NCBI GenBank assembly: GCA_020854925.1
Contig: JAHKLV010000037.1
Location: 1-15,628, forward strand
DNA: 15,628 nt
Direction of reading: 5' to 3'
Source of the DNA: Candidatus Methanofastidiosia archaeon
GTDB taxonomy: Archaea > Methanobacteriota_B > Thermococci > Methanofastidiosales > NM3
Of this stretch, positions 14,365 through 15,628 are shown one piece after another (the stretch's first letter is position 1; every line of letters starts with the position of its first letter). Position numbers and translations under genes: made by a program. The notes under the pieces are model-generated. The model ran no database searches and was not told the origin of the DNA. It was given only the letters and a program-made list of their open reading frames with translations.

Positions 14365-15628
14365 ATGAAACAGATTCAGGACAGCTACAACGCGGATGCG
14401 GTAGAGACGTCAGTAATGCAGTTCTGGGAGGACCATGACATCATCAGCGCATACCTAGCAAAGGACGGCGCCATGTGGTACTGGTGTGATGGGCCCCCAT
14501 ACGTCACCGGCACCATCCACCTTGGTACCGCGTGGAACAAGATGATAAAGGACACCGTGCTCCGCTACAAGACCATGAACGGGTACGCGCCGCGGCGCCA
14601 ACCGGGGTTTGACATGCACGGCCTTCCCATCGAGGTCAAGGTGGAGGGCATGCTCGGCCTTGAGACGAAAAAGGACATCGAGACAAAGATTGGCATCGAC
14701 ACCTTCGTTGCCCGCTGCAAGGAGTTTGCCATCGACAACATGCACAACATGATAACGCAATTCAAGAACATCGGGTGCTGGATGGATTGGGACCACCCCT
14801 ACATGCCCGTCGAGGACGCCTATATCGAGTCGGGGTGGTACACCCTCAAGAAAGCGTGGGAAAAAGGCCTCTTTTTCAAGGACATGCGCGTCACCCACTG
14901 GTGCCCCCGCTGCGAGACCGCGCTTGCAGAGCACGAGGTGCGCGGCGAGTACCGCATGGTGGACGACCCCTCCATCTATGTGAAGTTCAAGGTCCTCGGG
15001 CGCGAAGACGAATACCTCCTTGTCTGGACCACCACGCCCTGGACGCTTCCCTCAAACCTTGCCGTGTCGGTGCATCCCGACCTGGACTATGTGGAGGTCA
15101 TGGTGGGGGACGAGACCTGGATTGTGGCAGAACAGCTGCTCTCGCAGGTCTTTTCACAAGTGAAACGGGAATACACCGTCCTCGGCTACCTCAAGGGCAC
15201 GGATATGGAGGGCTGGCGCTACGAGCATCCTCTCCTGGAAGAAAATCCCATACAGAAAGAGTACTTTGCCATGGGCGCACAGTACCACTCCGTCATCCTC
15301 GGCGAGCATGTCACCATCGAGGAGGGAACAGGGTGCGTGCACACGGCCCCGGGATTCGGTGCCGAGGACTTTGAGATCGGCCGGGCCTACCAGCTCGAGG
15401 CGTACTCGCCCATCGACGACCTTGGCAGGCTCACTGACTCAAAGTACGCTGGCATGTACATCAAGGACGCGGACCCCCTCATCATCAGGGACCTCCAGGA
15501 CAAGGGGCTCATGGTGAAGGCGTCCACCATCACGCACAAGTACCCCTTCTGCTGGCGGTGCAAGAGCCCGCTCCTCTTCAAGTCCACCGAGCAGTGGTAT
15601 CTTAACATCACACGGATAAAGGACCAGA
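14365..15628 (+). CDS. ileS: Isoleucyl-tRNA synthetase, 3'-truncated by the window edge
   Basis: The frame is open from the ATG at 14365 to the end of the window, 421 residues of an enzyme of about 1000-1060. The class I synthetase HIGH motif is GTIHLGTAWNK (H52-L-G-T55), a form usual in archaeal IleRS. RRQPGFDMHGLPIE and GCWMDWDHPYMP follow. HWCPRCETAL and YPFCWRCKSPL are two Cys-pair zinc-binding sites. The CP1 editing domain that clears mischarged valine is visible as LVWTTTPWTLPSN (about 219-231) and the threonine/aspartate-bearing HTAPGFGAEDF (about 326-336). The KMSKS motif and anticodon domain lie beyond the window. GAGGTG (14354-14359) overlaps the top6A stop and is 5 nt from the ATG, so this is the third gene of the top6B-top6A operon. 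Confidence 0.95.
   Translation, partial: MKQIQDSYNADAVETSVMQFWEDHDIISAYLAKDGAMWYWCDGPPYVTGTIHLGTAWNKMIKDTVLRYKTMNGYAPRRQPGFDMHGLPIEVKVEGMLGLETKKDIETKIGIDTFVARCKEFAIDNMHNMITQFKNIGCWMDWDHPYMPVEDAYIESGWYTLKKAWEKGLFFKDMRVTHWCPRCETALAEHEVRGEYRMVDDPSIYVKFKVLGREDEYLLVWTTTPWTLPSNLAVSVHPDLDYVEVMVGDETWIVAEQLLSQVFSQVKREYTVLGYLKGTDMEGWRYEHPLLEENPIQKEYFAMGAQYHSVILGEHVTIEEGTGCVHTAPGFGAEDFEIGRAYQLEAYSPIDDLGRLTDSKYAGMYIKDADPLIIRDLQDKGLMVKASTITHKYPFCWRCKSPLLFKSTEQWYLNITRIKDQ

Noticed and set aside
14514..14525. HIGH motif of IleRS reads HLGT instead of HIGH
   Set aside because: As far as I recall this is a usual form in archaeal IleRS, so I do not count it as an anomaly.
1..15628. Search by eye for CRISPR arrays, tRNA/rRNA genes, insertion sequences, toxin-antitoxin pairs and defence genes
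   Set aside because: No regularly spaced repeats, cloverleaf, transposase motifs or long inverted ends were seen; the window is tightly packed with housekeeping and accessory metabolic genes.

Overview
The window is a gene-dense, GC-rich stretch of an archaeal, euryarchaeal chromosome. The archaeal assignment rests on several genes: aRF1-type release factor, DNA topoisomerase VI A and B, archaeal fructose-1,6-bisphosphate aldolase/phosphatase, archaeal-type short triosephosphate isomerase, archease, and a DUF531-like protein. The intergenic gaps are AT-rich, with TATA boxes about 25 nt before starts or ribosome binding sites. A methanogen of the Methanomicrobia type is my best guess, but no methanogenesis gene is present to prove it.

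Layout, left to right. (1) The end of an archease gene (2-364) is followed by a translation operon on the plus strand: aRF1, arginyl-tRNA synthetase and an unrecognised 193-aa protein (438-4070). (2) A minus-strand lipoprotein polysaccharide deacetylase (4059-4919) converges on it. It diverges from an arsenate reductase (5024-5452) whose promoter carries a 26-bp inverted repeat. An IMPACT/YigZ-family protein is translationally coupled to the reductase through a TTG start. (3) A minus-strand block holds, in transcription order, a PHP phosphoesterase (9201-8560), an NCS2 uracil/xanthine permease (8459-7134) and an HExxH peptidase (7075-6056). (4) A gluconeogenic plus-strand operon follows: FBP aldolase/phosphatase and triosephosphate isomerase (9317-11110). 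These are consecutive steps in turning triose phosphates into fructose 6-phosphate. (5) A minus-strand DUF531-like, probably SPOUT-fold, gene (11105-11602) shares a symmetric TATA box with a divergent operon: topoisomerase VI B, topoisomerase VI A and isoleucyl-tRNA synthetase (11682 to the window end, the last gene cut off).

All gaps between genes are at most about 115 bases, and each long enough for a promoter holds recognisable promoter or operator-like elements. I see no tRNA, rRNA, CRISPR array, insertion sequence, prophage or defence island. Most genes are core housekeeping functions. The parts most worth a second look are the promoter regions of arsC and of PHP/FBP aldolase, the shared TATA box at 11631-11640, the altered HIGH motif in ArgRS, and the unrecognised protein after argS.
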